From positions 124,001 to 188,000 of the IMG/VR virus record IMGVR_UViG_3300027985_001318: a stretch of 64,000 nucleotides of DNA. One strand, written 5' to 3'. The first letter of the stretch is position 1, and each line of letters starts with the position of its first letter. The notes under the pieces are model-generated. The model searched no databases. It had not been told where the DNA came from and worked only from the letters and a program-made list of their open reading frames with translations. A program made the position numbers and the translations under genes. Below are positions 34,852 through 44,625 of the stretch, in pieces. Source of the DNA: a virus.

Positions 34852-35301
34852 ATGAAAGAAATTTCGCGACCAGATATCCACTTACTGAGTCCTCGAATCA
34901 AAGTGGGGAAAGAAATCGATATTCGCTCAGGCAATGTCTGGGGGCTTATTGGCGGTATTAAGTACAGAGATGGTTTCTCTTACCGATTGGTTCGAGATCG
35001 CCGTGGTTGTAAGGAACTGAATGAATCTCGCTGGATGATAGCCGAGGCGGAAGGTTGGTCCCCAGAGCATCTCAGACTGGTCAAAGATCTCATTATCGAA
35101 AATAACGGCTCTTTCGAACTCTCCGGTGGCTTCTTCAATAAAGAACAGACAGTCCTTGTCAACTTCTACTGTCAAGCAGAACTGAAACTGACCGTAACCA
35201 AAAAGGTCAACCGGCCAGGCCTCTATCTTTATCGTGGAGTATCGGCCAAGCCTTTTGAACTCAAAGACCGTCATACCGATCTGGTAATTTTAACTGGTTA
35301 G
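34852..35301 (+). CDS. Hypothetical protein (149 aa)
   Basis: Single-gene unit after a terminator, with GGAG ribosome site. Basic, soluble, beta-rich. No motif. The 152 bases that follow (35302-35453) contain no convincing gene; an AT-rich ACAAATATCT at 35331 is a poor match to the promoter motif. Confidence 0.5.
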   Translation: MKEISRPDIHLLSPRIKVGKEIDIRSGNVWGLIGGIKYRDGFSYRLVRDRRGCKELNESRWMIAEAEGWSPEHLRLVKDLIIENNGSFELSGGFFNKEQTVLVNFYCQAELKLTVTKKVNRPGLYLYRGVSAKPFELKDRHTDLVILTG

Positions 35302-35453
35302 GTACTAGACTAGGAGCACGAAGACTTTTTACAAATATCTCTGGCAAGCCAGTATATGCTCATTTATTATCTCCATAAGCTCAGTCCTAAACCAGAGTGA
35401 AAAAATACTAACGAAAGATATTTATGACCTTTTAACCGATAAGGAAGTTTTTG

Positions 35454-36644
35454 ATGAAACAGTTTCTCGATGCATTGCGTCACGTAATGACCAACGGCAC
35501 TGACTCAGATGACCGTACCGGTACTGGCACTTACAGTGTGTTTGGTTACCAAAGCCGTTACAACTTGGACGAAGGCTTCCCTCTCTCCACTACCGGTAAA
35601 GTACCCCTGCGTTGGATTCTCGAAGAACTGTTCTGGATGCGGGACGGTGAGACCAACAACGAACTCCTGATGGCGAAGGGCGTGGACATCTGGAAAGAAT
35701 GGGCTTTGCCTGAAGAGCAAACCCGGGAAGCTACGGCCCCTAAGAGCCGCGTTCGTTTGATGACCGAACTTGGCCGAGCCAAGGGTGTTTCTGCCGTACG
35801 TGCAAACGCCATGATCGGTGAGAAACTTAACATTCTGGAAAGTCAGGGGCTTGGGGAAGAAGCTTTCCATGAATGGCTGCGCGGTGAAGGCGTTGAGCCT
35901 TTCATATTGACCACTCACCCCAAAGGCGACTTGGGTCCGATCTACGGCGCTCAGTGGCGTAATTTCGCTGGAGTGGATCAGCTCCGTGACTTGATCCGTG
36001 ATCTGCGTCTGCGGCCGTTTTCTCGCCGTCACGTAGTTAGTGCGTGGAATCCCGCAGTACTGCCGGACGAGACTGCAACACATCAGGATAACATCCTGAA
36101 TGGTCGCGCCGTGCTGGCATCCTGCCACGCGTTCTTCCAATGTCACTGCCGTAAGCTGAACCTGCATCGTCGTGCTGAGATTGCTGATCGTTATCGGCTG
36201 TCAGTTGATGTTGATGACTTTATCAAAGTCGGTGCTGATGGCGACGATGAGGAACGTTTCGATGGTTCTTTCGAGAAACTCGAAAACATCCTGGATGCGG
36301 CCGGCGTACCGAAGATTGGTCTTAGCCTTCAGATGTACCAGCGCTCCTGTGATATCTGCTGTGGCGCGCGGTTTAATATTGCGTTTTATTCAGCACTGAC
36401 CATGATGCTCGGTCGCGAACTGAACTACCATCCCGAAGAGTTCATTCACGATATCGGTAACTTGCACATCTACAAGAACCATATCGCCAATGCCCGCGAG
36501 CATTTGAAGCGCACACCTAAGCCGTTGCCGAAACTGCGGATCGCTGTACCGGCAGGTACGAGTATTTTCAACATGAAATACGAGGACTTCAAACTCGAAG
36601 GTTATGACCCGATGCCGAAGATCGACTACCCGGTATCTATTTAA
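35454..36644 (+). CDS. thyA: Thymidylate synthase with two large insertions (396 aa)
   Basis: Makes dTMP from dUMP using methylene-tetrahydrofolate. All key residues are present: RTGTGT (21-26), YGAQWR (164-169), RR before the second arginine pair (191-192), catalytic C224 in LASCHAFFQC, QRSCD (296-300), N308 in FNIA (keeps dUMP specificity), and H338/Y340 in HIY. Normal ThyA is ~264 aa; the extra ~130 residues lie in two blocks, about 85-155 and 230-290. Neither block looks like a known domain, and no stop or intein junction is seen. ATG 35454 is preferred to the TTG at 35451. Confidence 0.88.
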   Translation: MKQFLDALRHVMTNGTDSDDRTGTGTYSVFGYQSRYNLDEGFPLSTTGKVPLRWILEELFWMRDGETNNELLMAKGVDIWKEWALPEEQTREATAPKSRVRLMTELGRAKGVSAVRANAMIGEKLNILESQGLGEEAFHEWLRGEGVEPFILTTHPKGDLGPIYGAQWRNFAGVDQLRDLIRDLRLRPFSRRHVVSAWNPAVLPDETATHQDNILNGRAVLASCHAFFQCHCRKLNLHRRAEIADRYRLSVDVDDFIKVGADGDDEERFDGSFEKLENILDAAGVPKIGLSLQMYQRSCDICCGARFNIAFYSALTMMLGRELNYHPEEFIHDIGNLHIYKNHIANAREHLKRTPKPLPKLRIAVPAGTSIFNMKYEDFKLEGYDPMPKIDYPVSI

Positions 36645-36649
36645 CGATA

Positions 36650-36680
36650 AAAAGAAGGAAGGGTTGTCCTTCCTTCTTTT
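36650..36680 (+). terminator. Terminator after thyA
   Basis: GAAGGAAGG-GTTGT-CCTTCCTTC followed by T4, starting just after the thyA stop. Confidence 0.8.
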
Positions 36681-36705
36681 AACTCAACTGCGAGCTAAAA
36701 AAAAA

Positions 36706-37251
36706 ATGATAGATGTCGAGATGGCCTTTCGAAAACGCAAACAAATGACGATACTGTCGCTTTTTACAGTTTTTATGTTCTTAACGGTTTGGCTGTTCGG
36801 TGTGACAGTCTTGATCTGGACGGATAGTAACGATAATCAAGTAGAGGCAGAACTCGTACAGTTTGCCGAGTACAACGGTATTTATTACGGGGTTTTCAAT
36901 TTCTCTGAGTATTCGGAGTACTTGAATTTTCAACTGACTTACAAACAGTTCGATCAGCTTCGCTATAACCAGAATAAAGTCTGGCTTCTCAGCAGAGACG
37001 TAAACCCATTCCTGTTGGATTCCGGCCACCAGCTCCCGATGTTCTCAGATAAAGTGAAATACCCGGACTGGTATCGTACTGTACGGCCATTGGTAGAGTA
37101 TTGTAGACCGCTGTTATTTTATTTGTTTCTACAATTCATTGTGATAATGGTATTCATCATGATTGATTACCCGGCAGATGTAGGAGGTGGGTATGAAATC
37201 CATAGAAATCTCCAAAGGAACCTTAAACGGAATAGGGAGGATAAATCATGA
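36706..37251 (+). CDS. Two-span membrane protein (181 aa)
   Basis: Starts at ATG 36706 (weak ribosome site; ATG 36721 possible). A basic N-terminus, a membrane span at about 14-38 (TILSLFTVFMFLTVWLFGVTVLIW), ~90 exposed residues, a second span at about 132-153, and a basic tail (RNLQRNLKRNRED). Overlaps the next gene by four bases (ATGA), so the pair is co-translated and may form a complex. Family unknown. Confidence 0.6.
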   Translation: MIDVEMAFRKRKQMTILSLFTVFMFLTVWLFGVTVLIWTDSNDNQVEAELVQFAEYNGIYYGVFNFSEYSEYLNFQLTYKQFDQLRYNQNKVWLLSRDVNPFLLDSGHQLPMFSDKVKYPDWYRTVRPLVEYCRPLLFYLFLQFIVIMVFIMIDYPADVGGGYEIHRNLQRNLKRNREDKS

Positions 37252-38033
37252 ATGAAGATATTGCTCCGAAGAAAATAGCAACCTATTCTACTTGCAGGAT
37301 TGGCAAAAGACTAACCCAGAGATTATTGGATGTCGTTTTCGAAGACTACTGGGAGCAAGAAATACCTATAGAAGACCCATTTGAAGTAAGGTTGTTTAAG
37401 CGGGAGATGAAAGAATACATCGAAGAAAATAAATTGAAACTCGATGTAGAAAGCACGACAGAAACAATGGTTGCTGCTTTTAATCACCACAGCCCTTGGC
37501 TTTTACGCGAACAGCTTAAATTTATAATCGATGACGATTATAAAGACAGTTGTCTAATAAGTGGCTATCTCGAGCTAATCTCCTCCAAATATAAAGTAGA
37601 TAGTTTTGGGCTTAGCCTGATTACGACACTGGAGATAAACGGCGAGGAACCTCCTTATTACAGCTTTTCTGGATTTATCAATGGCAATATTTACTTCTAT
37701 TCGCCGGAATACTTGAAAAAGATAAATAAATCGCTGGAAATGGATTCTGAAAAATCGGCTCATTTGCAATTAAGTGTTTGCGACGGACCTTACAAAGACA
37801 GCTGTGATCGGATAATAAACGCAGTAAAAGCTTTTGCGAAAGAGCACGACTGGCATATCTTTTTAAATCGCCAAGTAACTGGACAGAATTGTTCGATCGC
37901 GGTATTGAAATGGTTGAGGGTTCTGGACAAATGTGTTTGCGCTAAGATCTCTGTGGTGTTCGATAACGGTTTAGTGGAGATAGTAACTACCGACAAGAGT
38001 AAGGTAGAGAACTCTATCGAATATAAACGATAA
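37248..38033 (+). CDS. Hypothetical protein coupled to a membrane protein (261 aa)
   Basis: AGGGAGG ribosome site and ATGA overlap with the membrane-protein gene. Soluble, AT-richer than its neighbours, lysine- and aromatic-rich; six scattered cysteines. No domain recognised. Ends at a strong bidirectional hairpin. Confidence 0.55.
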   Translation: MNEDIAPKKIATYSTCRIGKRLTQRLLDVVFEDYWEQEIPIEDPFEVRLFKREMKEYIEENKLKLDVESTTETMVAAFNHHSPWLLREQLKFIIDDDYKDSCLISGYLELISSKYKVDSFGLSLITTLEINGEEPPYYSFSGFINGNIYFYSPEYLKKINKSLEMDSEKSAHLQLSVCDGPYKDSCDRIINAVKAFAKEHDWHIFLNRQVTGQNCSIAVLKWLRVLDKCVCAKISVVFDNGLVEIVTTDKSKVENSIEYKR

Positions 38034-38034
38034 A

Positions 38035-38068
38035 AGAGGAGGGCTTTCGCCCTCCTTCTTTTTTTTTG
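38035..38068 (+). terminator. Bidirectional terminator between the 261-aa gene and a tail-spike gene
   Basis: GAGGAGGGC-TTTC-GCCCTCC…TTC followed by T9; the reverse strand has the GAAA-loop version used elsewhere, so it can also close the minus-strand spike gene. Confidence 0.85.
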
Positions 38069-38133
38069 TTATTTTATGACTATCTGAAAAAGCAAAGGAG
38101 GACCTAAGACAGCGTACGTCCAGATACTCAGCA

Positions 38134-39684
38134 CTATGCCATACTTTCCACACTGATACCGCTGACGTAGCTAGACGTTGATGTACTCTGCGTGGTTACT
38201 GTCAGGTAGATGTATCCTATCGGATCGGCTATTGCTTCGAGCACCAGGAAATCGGCAGGAAGAACATATTCTGCGTCAATAACGTCCAACAGCGGATAAG
38301 TGTTTGCACCGTAATTACCTATCTTTGCGCCACTACCGACCACAGCAGAACCAGCTACACAGACCTTGTACTTACCGTACGGGGTCAGTCCATTAATTTC
38401 AATCCAAGCCGTGCCAGCGCCCAGATAGATATTGCCCTTCAGCAGATCATGGTTAGTTAGAGATACGCTAGTATCTCCCGTGTTGCCTCGACCTGTTGTG
38501 AAAAAGCTATTCCACGCTATTGCGTTCACCTTAATGGGAGATTGGTTACCAGCCGTATCTACAATCAGATCAGGATAAGTAAGTATGATATTTCCCGTAG
38601 TTGTAGGCGCCACTACCCGGTTAATGTTCGCCGGCATATTGCCTAGAGTGGTAAGACTACCGAACCCAAATAATGTTTCAGACACATCTGTTGTGGAAAC
38701 ACCAAGCTCTGGCCAAGTTCGCTTAACTACAGGGTCTGGTATTTGTCCTTTCGACATAGCGTAAATCCGCTCGAAATTAAACCGTCGCAGCGCAGCTATC
38801 CCAACGTTGTTAGGATGGGTGTAGTCGCTGTCGTCGAAGAACCAATTGCCAAGTCCCCACACGTAGTTATAAACATCAAGTATTGGCCGATCGATACTAG
38901 CATCCCAACATTCCGGCATGTTCTCCTTTATCCAAGGGTGGAGATAGGTTTCATCTACAAAACGCGAACCTATGTTCTCGTCGGCTCGACAAGAATCATT
39001 CAGTCCGTAATTACGGTATGAATTATTACCCACGATCACTTTGAATCCGGCGGCCTGTAATTGAGCAACGCCATCGGCAATTAACTCGATTCGTGTTGTC
39101 CAGTAAGATGCTGGCGCTGCATCTGCACGACCATACGTTCCAAAAGCATTCGTTATGTCGTTCCCTAGAGGATTTGCCAACACTACGACCAAGTTTTCTG
39201 TTCCAGCCCTCGCTAGGATAACCGGTAATGTTTTAGTATACCAATCACCAATAGCCCGACCTGAAACCGCATCGATAGCGAGAGATACGTCCTCGCCAGC
39301 AGCAGAGAACATATGTTCGGTCCATGAACGCTTAGTCGAGGTATCGTATAAGTATTTATCTAGGGAAGCCATCCCAAAACACAGAGTGCCGATAGTAAAC
39401 CCTACGGGGTCGGGAATCGAAGACTCACTATCTATCACGGTAATATTCTCTGACTTATAGCCAGTAAGTAGAGGATATATGATCGTACCAACATCAGCAG
39501 CGGTTAATAGGTAAGTTGTTTCCGTAGCTCCTTCGATGGCTACATCGTTCCGCATCCACTGAATCGCGGTTACAGTGAAACCGGGATCGGCTGAAACAGT
39601 TAGCGCCTCTCCTTTCACGCGCTTACCGGTGATTTTGACTTGCTCTTGACGTCCTTTGAGCTGTAGCCAGTTACGAATACCCAT
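38134..39684 (-). CDS. Short tail spike/fibre with SGNH-hydrolase features (516 aa)
   Basis: ATG at 39684 (minus) has AAGGAG; an in-frame start 42 bases upstream is rejected. The first ~80 residues match the N-terminus of the divergent 1254-aa spike (MGIRN, VKITGK…GE-LTV, IQWMR, TYLLTAADVGT-IYP), so both bind the same particle site. The middle resembles an SGNH esterase: FGMASL as possible block I, NPLGNDIT as block III, DYTHPN (about 291-296) as the D-x-x-H block V. The C-terminal ~190 residues are beta-rich. Possible role: deacetylating a surface polysaccharide. Confidence 0.65.
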   Translation of the reverse strand: MGIRNWLQLKGRQEQVKITGKRVKGEALTVSADPGFTVTAIQWMRNDVAIEGATETTYLLTAADVGTIIYPLLTGYKSENITVIDSESSIPDPVGFTIGTLCFGMASLDKYLYDTSTKRSWTEHMFSAAGEDVSLAIDAVSGRAIGDWYTKTLPVILARAGTENLVVVLANPLGNDITNAFGTYGRADAAPASYWTTRIELIADGVAQLQAAGFKVIVGNNSYRNYGLNDSCRADENIGSRFVDETYLHPWIKENMPECWDASIDRPILDVYNYVWGLGNWFFDDSDYTHPNNVGIAALRRFNFERIYAMSKGQIPDPVVKRTWPELGVSTTDVSETLFGFGSLTTLGNMPANINRVVAPTTTGNIILTYPDLIVDTAGNQSPIKVNAIAWNSFFTTGRGNTGDTSVSLTNHDLLKGNIYLGAGTAWIEINGLTPYGKYKVCVAGSAVVGSGAKIGNYGANTYPLLDVIDAEYVLPADFLVLEAIADPIGYIYLTVTTQSTSTSSYVSGISVESMA

Positions 39685-39808
39685 TCGTATCTCCTTTGGT
39701 TCATGATATCTGATCGACAGAATCAACGAATGGATATTCGTTGAAGATGGCGAGGTCTATTCTGTAAAGAATATTTAATTCATCATAATTATTGAATAGG
39801 AAAAAAAC

Positions 39809-42800
39809 ATGGCTATTCGTAATCAATTTCAATACCTAGCCGATCTAAGTGCTTCCAGTGGATCAGGTATCAAAGTAACTGGTCAATATAAAGTAGGAGA
39901 AACTCTTACTGTAAAAGTTACTGGTGGGCTTGTAATATCCTCCATTCAGTGGGTTCGTTTGGTAGACGATGTCGAGGTAGAGATAGCTGGCGCCAACGCT
40001 ACCAGCTATACCTTGACGTTGGAAGACGGTACTTACAAGATTTACCCAAAGATCCTGGCCTATACTCTCGTGGATGCAAAACCGGTAGAAATCACCCCGA
40101 TTCCTCCGGTCGTAGTTACGGTGCCGATGATTATTCGTTCCGTACTTGGTGAGGAAGTCCAGTATACTCCGGCAAGCTTCACTGGATTTCCGACGCCAGA
40201 AGTTACTAATGAATGGACCATCGACGGACAACCGGTCGGTGGTATTACTCCGATTGCATCTATTGTCGGCTCGCAAATCATCCTTGCTCAGCGAGCTAGC
40301 AACTCTGCCGGCGAAGTAGTGGCTCAGAGTGATCCAGCTACCGTTATCATCGAAAACCCAGAGGACGCTATTTTCTCGGCAGCAATCGTAGTTCCCATTA
40401 CAGACTTCCTGACCGCTGGTGAGGTCCTCGTGACCGACGGTAGTGCGGACTACGTGCCGATGATTAACGCTGGCTTCGTAACCCTCAACCAAGCCTTCCA
40501 AGCCGATGGTATCAGACGTCAAATTGGATTCCCAGAAGGTCTGTTCAAGACCACCACCGATAACCCGAATCTGTTCGGATATAATGGTGTCGGTATAAAG
40601 GGCGCTGGGGCTGGGAAAACGATTTTCCAACCAGTGCGTTCTTTGTTCCTAACCAATCCGGATTACGACACCGCTCAAGTTTACCACGAAGACATGCTTC
40701 TTAGCGACTTCGAAGTAGACTGCGTGAACCAAGTTATCGAATCTGGATATCTCTGGTATACGTATAAAGCATTCTTTATGCGTCGCTGTCGTCGCCAGTA
40801 TTACAAGAACGTCGTAGCGCATGATAGTCTCGGTACGTTGTTCGGGTTGGATTTCATGGACAGCTGTTACTTCTACGACTGTGAAGCTTACGGCAGTGGT
40901 CGCTCTACCGTTATTGGGAGTGGTCCTGGGGCCGGCTTTGGTATTTCTGTCGGTCGTCAAACAGAAGAGATCTGTGAGTTCTATCGCTGTATTGCCCACG
41001 GCAACAAGACCGGCGGTTTCTATTTCGAGCTAGTCGGCGGTGCCACTGTTAAGCCTACCGGTATCAAACTCGTTGACTGTATTGGTTACGAGAACTACAT
41101 CGGTGTCGATGACTGCGGCTGTAACGCGATCTTGATTGAGAACAACACCCAGTACAACAACACGCTAGCTGGAGTTAAATGGGGCGCTAATAGCGTTACC
41201 AGCAACACCAAGGGTCCGATCAATGGACGAATTGTCGGCGGTGAGTACTACGGCAATGGTTATCTCAGTTCCAGTTCCGGACGTAAAAGCTCCGGTGGGG
41301 TTGTTTTCGGTTATGCTCTGAGAGAAGACCTGACTAGCAAGTTCGTGGTGGAAGATGCTGATATTCACGATAACGTTGGTTTGGGCATTGGTAACCAGGT
41401 CGACATACCTCCGTCTCTCTGGCTGAAGGGATCTACTAAACTCCGCTTCAATGGCGGGTCAGGTATGTACTTCTATCACCCCACGCAGTTGCTGCAGGAT
41501 TTCTTGGTAGACGATACCGTAGAGCTAACTAGCAACGGTATGAGCAGTAACTGGGAACATGCGGATGGCATTACCCTTTGTTGCAATACCGACAACGCTC
41601 GGATCAAAGCAAGCGGGGGTGATGCTCAAGCCATACCTAGACAGCAATCTGTTGTGGCGTTCAGAGGGCCTTGGTTTACTGCCAAAAACGCTAAAGTCTA
41701 TGGCGATATGACCACACATACCACAATGACCCCGGTTCGTATGGAACATGTAGTCGATGGTGATTTCACCGATCTGTCCAAGAAAGCCCAAGGTTTACCG
41801 ACCTCCGTTAATCTGATTAACCGGGCTAAAAACCCCAGTGGGTTAGGTACATTGGTTCCAACCAATGAAAGTAACGCCGATATATCCGTGGTTGATATCA
41901 CAGACCATCCAAACGGACGGACTAAGGCTTTCCGTATGACTGCCATAGCTAATGCGTCAGTAAAGGCTAATTTCTTTACTACGACTGATCATAGCGATCT
42001 GGCGGTAGGTGACCTTTACTGTCTCACAGCGCTAGTTAAATGCTCTCTGACTGGCGTTGAGGTTGGTGGTTCGGTAGTGACCTCACAGTCTGGGTATGGC
42101 TACTCCATTACTCCGGACACGATAACTGACGGAACTTGGCAACGTGTTTTTATTATAGGCCGTGTCAAATCTTCCACTTTCCCTTTGAGCATCACGATGA
42201 GTAGTGTCGAAGCCGGAGTCTATCTGGACATCACTGACATCATGGTAACCAAAGGACCTAACGTCTACGATTTCTTTGATGGTAGCAATAATGGAGGAAC
42301 CTGGACCGGTACTGCCGACAACAGTACTTCAACTAAGACTGTAAGTCTGGCTAGTAACATCAAGCAACCACTCAAGGTTGCTACTCAATGGAACCCTGTA
42401 AATAACTCGGCAGAAGCCAGGGCTTTGCCTAACGTAGCTATTCGCTGGGCCCATTATATCGGTAGCGAAGCGCAAGAAGAACTCGTACTTGCATTTCCAA
42501 ACTGGTATCTTGGTTCTACCTCCACTGGGATGTGTACCGATATCGCGAACGATATGCCAATCGAAGCGGTTTCTGTCGAATGTAACTCTGTAGTAACACC
42601 TGTTACTTTTAGTGGAGCTAGAGCGGTTACTTTGGCTAGCGGCGAAGCTTTGGTTCTTTCAGATCCAATTCCTGCTTCTGCTTTCGGAATGGAGTCACTG
42701 CCGGTTAATCAACAGCTCTTTATCAAGATGAAGATTAACTTCGCGGACACTACTTCATTGCTTCCGTTTGCTGCTCCTCGTCGAGCTGAGAATGGACAGC

Positions 42801-43573
42801 AGGTTTGGTGGTATGACTCTGCAGCCACCGAAGTATCGGATGTCGATGTTGCTGGGGTCTTCACTAGCACTGGGACAGCGGTCAGTACCAGACTCTCCGG
42901 TTACTGTCCGTTCGTGTTTGGTCGTGCGGTCCAGGCGACTAAGAGCATCTGTATTCGTGGTGACTCTATCAGCGCCGGCACTGGTGATTCTTCTAACCCA
43001 GTTTCTGGTACTGGTTGGTTCCAACGTATGGTTGGTGGCTTCACTGTTCCGTTGGCGAGCCTGAACCTCGCTGTTCATGGCAGTGTCGCTTTGGCTGGTA
43101 TCAATGACCCCCGTATCAATAATCTCTACGATTACTGCACTGACGGTCATGTGTTCTATGGAACCAACGATATCTCAGCTAGCGGTGACGGAACGGCTCC
43201 AGCTGCTATGTTGCTTCGTTTGCAGAACATCCGTTCGCAGATGTTGGAACATGACCTTGCAGACATCGGTGTATCGAAGATCCTGGTTCGCAGTGCTTCT
43301 ACTGACCTCTGGGCCACTGAAGAGAATCAGACTATCAATACCGGATGGGGCGCTGGTGGCTATCCTGACCAGCTGAACGCTCTCTTGGATGCTGATACTG
43401 GCTGGGCTTACGTCCTTAACCACGACAGTATCCGCGGGACTGATCCGTGGAAGTGGAAAACTAACGGTAGTAGCCGTGGCTATTCCTACGATGGTACTCA
43501 CGCGTCAAACGGAGGCTACGCCGCCATGGCTACAGATGCCGTTGCGGTTGTACAAGAGTCAATGTTTGGCTGA
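39809..43573 (+). CDS. Tail spike with beta-helix and C-terminal SGNH esterase (1254 aa)
   Basis: Host-surface recognition and modification. Residues 1-95: particle-binding domain shared with the divergent 516-aa protein. 95-175: Ig-like repeats. About 230-620: a right-handed beta-helix pattern (short repeats with Gly, Asn, Val). 620-1040: beta-sandwich-like. 1045-1254: SGNH hydrolase with GDS (nucleophile S1053), GTND (N1120, D1121) and DGTH (D1228, H1231). Such spikes cut or deacetylate capsule or O-antigen. Ends at its own terminator. Confidence 0.85.
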   Translation: MAIRNQFQYLADLSASSGSGIKVTGQYKVGETLTVKVTGGLVISSIQWVRLVDDVEVEIAGANATSYTLTLEDGTYKIYPKILAYTLVDAKPVEITPIPPVVVTVPMIIRSVLGEEVQYTPASFTGFPTPEVTNEWTIDGQPVGGITPIASIVGSQIILAQRASNSAGEVVAQSDPATVIIENPEDAIFSAAIVVPITDFLTAGEVLVTDGSADYVPMINAGFVTLNQAFQADGIRRQIGFPEGLFKTTTDNPNLFGYNGVGIKGAGAGKTIFQPVRSLFLTNPDYDTAQVYHEDMLLSDFEVDCVNQVIESGYLWYTYKAFFMRRCRRQYYKNVVAHDSLGTLFGLDFMDSCYFYDCEAYGSGRSTVIGSGPGAGFGISVGRQTEEICEFYRCIAHGNKTGGFYFELVGGATVKPTGIKLVDCIGYENYIGVDDCGCNAILIENNTQYNNTLAGVKWGANSVTSNTKGPINGRIVGGEYYGNGYLSSSSGRKSSGGVVFGYALREDLTSKFVVEDADIHDNVGLGIGNQVDIPPSLWLKGSTKLRFNGGSGMYFYHPTQLLQDFLVDDTVELTSNGMSSNWEHADGITLCCNTDNARIKASGGDAQAIPRQQSVVAFRGPWFTAKNAKVYGDMTTHTTMTPVRMEHVVDGDFTDLSKKAQGLPTSVNLINRAKNPSGLGTLVPTNESNADISVVDITDHPNGRTKAFRMTAIANASVKANFFTTTDHSDLAVGDLYCLTALVKCSLTGVEVGGSVVTSQSGYGYSITPDTITDGTWQRVFIIGRVKSSTFPLSITMSSVEAGVYLDITDIMVTKGPNVYDFFDGSNNGGTWTGTADNSTSTKTVSLASNIKQPLKVATQWNPVNNSAEARALPNVAIRWAHYIGSEAQEELVLAFPNWYLGSTSTGMCTDIANDMPIEAVSVECNSVVTPVTFSGARAVTLASGEALVLSDPIPASAFGMESLPVNQQLFIKMKINFADTTSLLPFAAPRRAENGQQVWWYDSAATEVSDVDVAGVFTSTGTAVSTRLSGYCPFVFGRAVQATKSICIRGDSISAGTGDSSNPVSGTGWFQRMVGGFTVPLASLNLAVHGSVALAGINDPRINNLYDYCTDGHVFYGTNDISASGDGTAPAAMLLRLQNIRSQMLEHDLADIGVSKILVRSASTDLWATEENQTINTGWGAGGYPDQLNALLDADTGWAYVLNHDSIRGTDPWKWKTNGSSRGYSYDGTHASNGGYAAMATDAVAVVQESMFG

Positions 43574-43576
43574 CCC

Positions 43577-43607
43577 AAAAAAGAGAGGGGAAACCCTCTC
43601 TTTTTTT
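43577..43607 (+). terminator. Terminator after the large tail spike
   Basis: AGAGAGGG-GAAA-CCCTCTCT plus T7. Confidence 0.9.
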
Positions 43608-43645
43608 ACCAATCCCAAAAAATCTCACACAGATATTACTCAGAT
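43608..43645 (+). promoter_or_regulatory. Early promoter-like motif
   Basis: CAATCCCAAAAAATCTCAC upstream element (as at 59769) and core ACAGATATTAC at 43629-43639. 88 bases before the ATG of the TAXI gene. Confidence 0.6.
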
Positions 43646-43726
43646 GAACTAAAGCCCCTTAGGCTTACGTTAAAAAAGATCTACCACAACTTTCTTTGAA
43701 CAACAACCCAACTGTAAGGAAACACA

Positions 43727-44617
43727 ATGAAACAATTCTCTCAACCCATTCACCAACGCGTACATGCGCTGGTATGTTTGGTAATCGTACTGATCGCCGG
43801 TTTCTTCTGCAGCCAACTGCATGCCGAAAGCATTTCGGCCGGTGGCGCAGAAGGCCACTACTACCGTTCTTACGCCCCCAACCTGGCAATGGAAGTCGGC
43901 AAGGTCAACCGGACTTACTCCGGTAAGGCTACCCTCCAAGTCACCGAGAGCGAAGGTTCGCTCGATAACCTGTTCCGCACAGCCAACAACGAAGCCCAAT
44001 TCGGCCTGACCCAGGCTGACGCCTACATGTACTTCCGCAGTACGCAGCCCAACGAAACCAACCAGCTGGTGCTGTTGGGTAACGTGCCGGTTGAAGAATG
44101 TGTGATGATGGTGGTGGCCGAGAAGTCCAAGATCAAGGAATTCGATGATCTCGGCAAGGACAATACCGTGAACATCGGCGCGCCCGGCTCCGGTTCCCAG
44201 GCTTCCTGGGCTTATTTCAAGAAGCTGATCCCTGGCCTGCGGGACGTTAAGACCAGTGAGAACTCCAACATCCTGGCACTGGGCGACATCCAGACCGGCG
44301 CCGTCGACGCCATGATTTTCGTCACCACCAAGAACCGCAGTTCTGAGGTGATGGAAATGGTGAACGCCGAAGACTCCGGGCTCAAGTTCGTCGACGTCGA
44401 TGACGATCGTTTGAATGAGAAACTCCCCAACGGCAAGCCGGTTTACAGCAACGAAAAGGTTCAGGTCGAGTTCGGCACCACCTGGCCGGACAAGGTCCAG
44501 GCGCAGTGTATGCGACTCCAGATCGTGGCCAATGTCAACAACGACAAGAAGCTCAACGAAGCGGTGGTCCGCGCCATCATTCGCAGCGGTCCGTCGGTGG
44601 CGACCATTCGCGAATAA
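43727..44617 (+). CDS. Orphan TAXI-family TRAP solute-binding protein (296 aa)
   Basis: Periplasmic substrate-capture protein. Signal peptide with a hydrophobic core at about 14-28 and a cleavage site after LHA (31-33). Mature start SAGGAEGHYY corresponds to the TAXI opening T-G-G-x-x-G-x-Y-Y; then FGLTQADAY (about 91-99) and VNIGAPGSGSQ (148-158) match the conserved F-x-x-x-Q-x-D and G-A-x-G-S-G-T. No TRAP membrane partner lies next to it. Codons are GC-rich like the capsid gene, unlike neighbours: either recent host origin or selection for high expression. Promoter-proximal. Confidence 0.8.
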   Translation: MKQFSQPIHQRVHALVCLVIVLIAGFFCSQLHAESISAGGAEGHYYRSYAPNLAMEVGKVNRTYSGKATLQVTESEGSLDNLFRTANNEAQFGLTQADAYMYFRSTQPNETNQLVLLGNVPVEECVMMVVAEKSKIKEFDDLGKDNTVNIGAPGSGSQASWAYFKKLIPGLRDVKTSENSNILALGDIQTGAVDAMIFVTTKNRSSEVMEMVNAEDSGLKFVDVDDDRLNEKLPNGKPVYSNEKVQVEFGTTWPDKVQAQCMRLQIVANVNNDKKLNEAVVRAIIRSGPSVATIRE

Positions 44618-44625
44618 ACCCAGCT

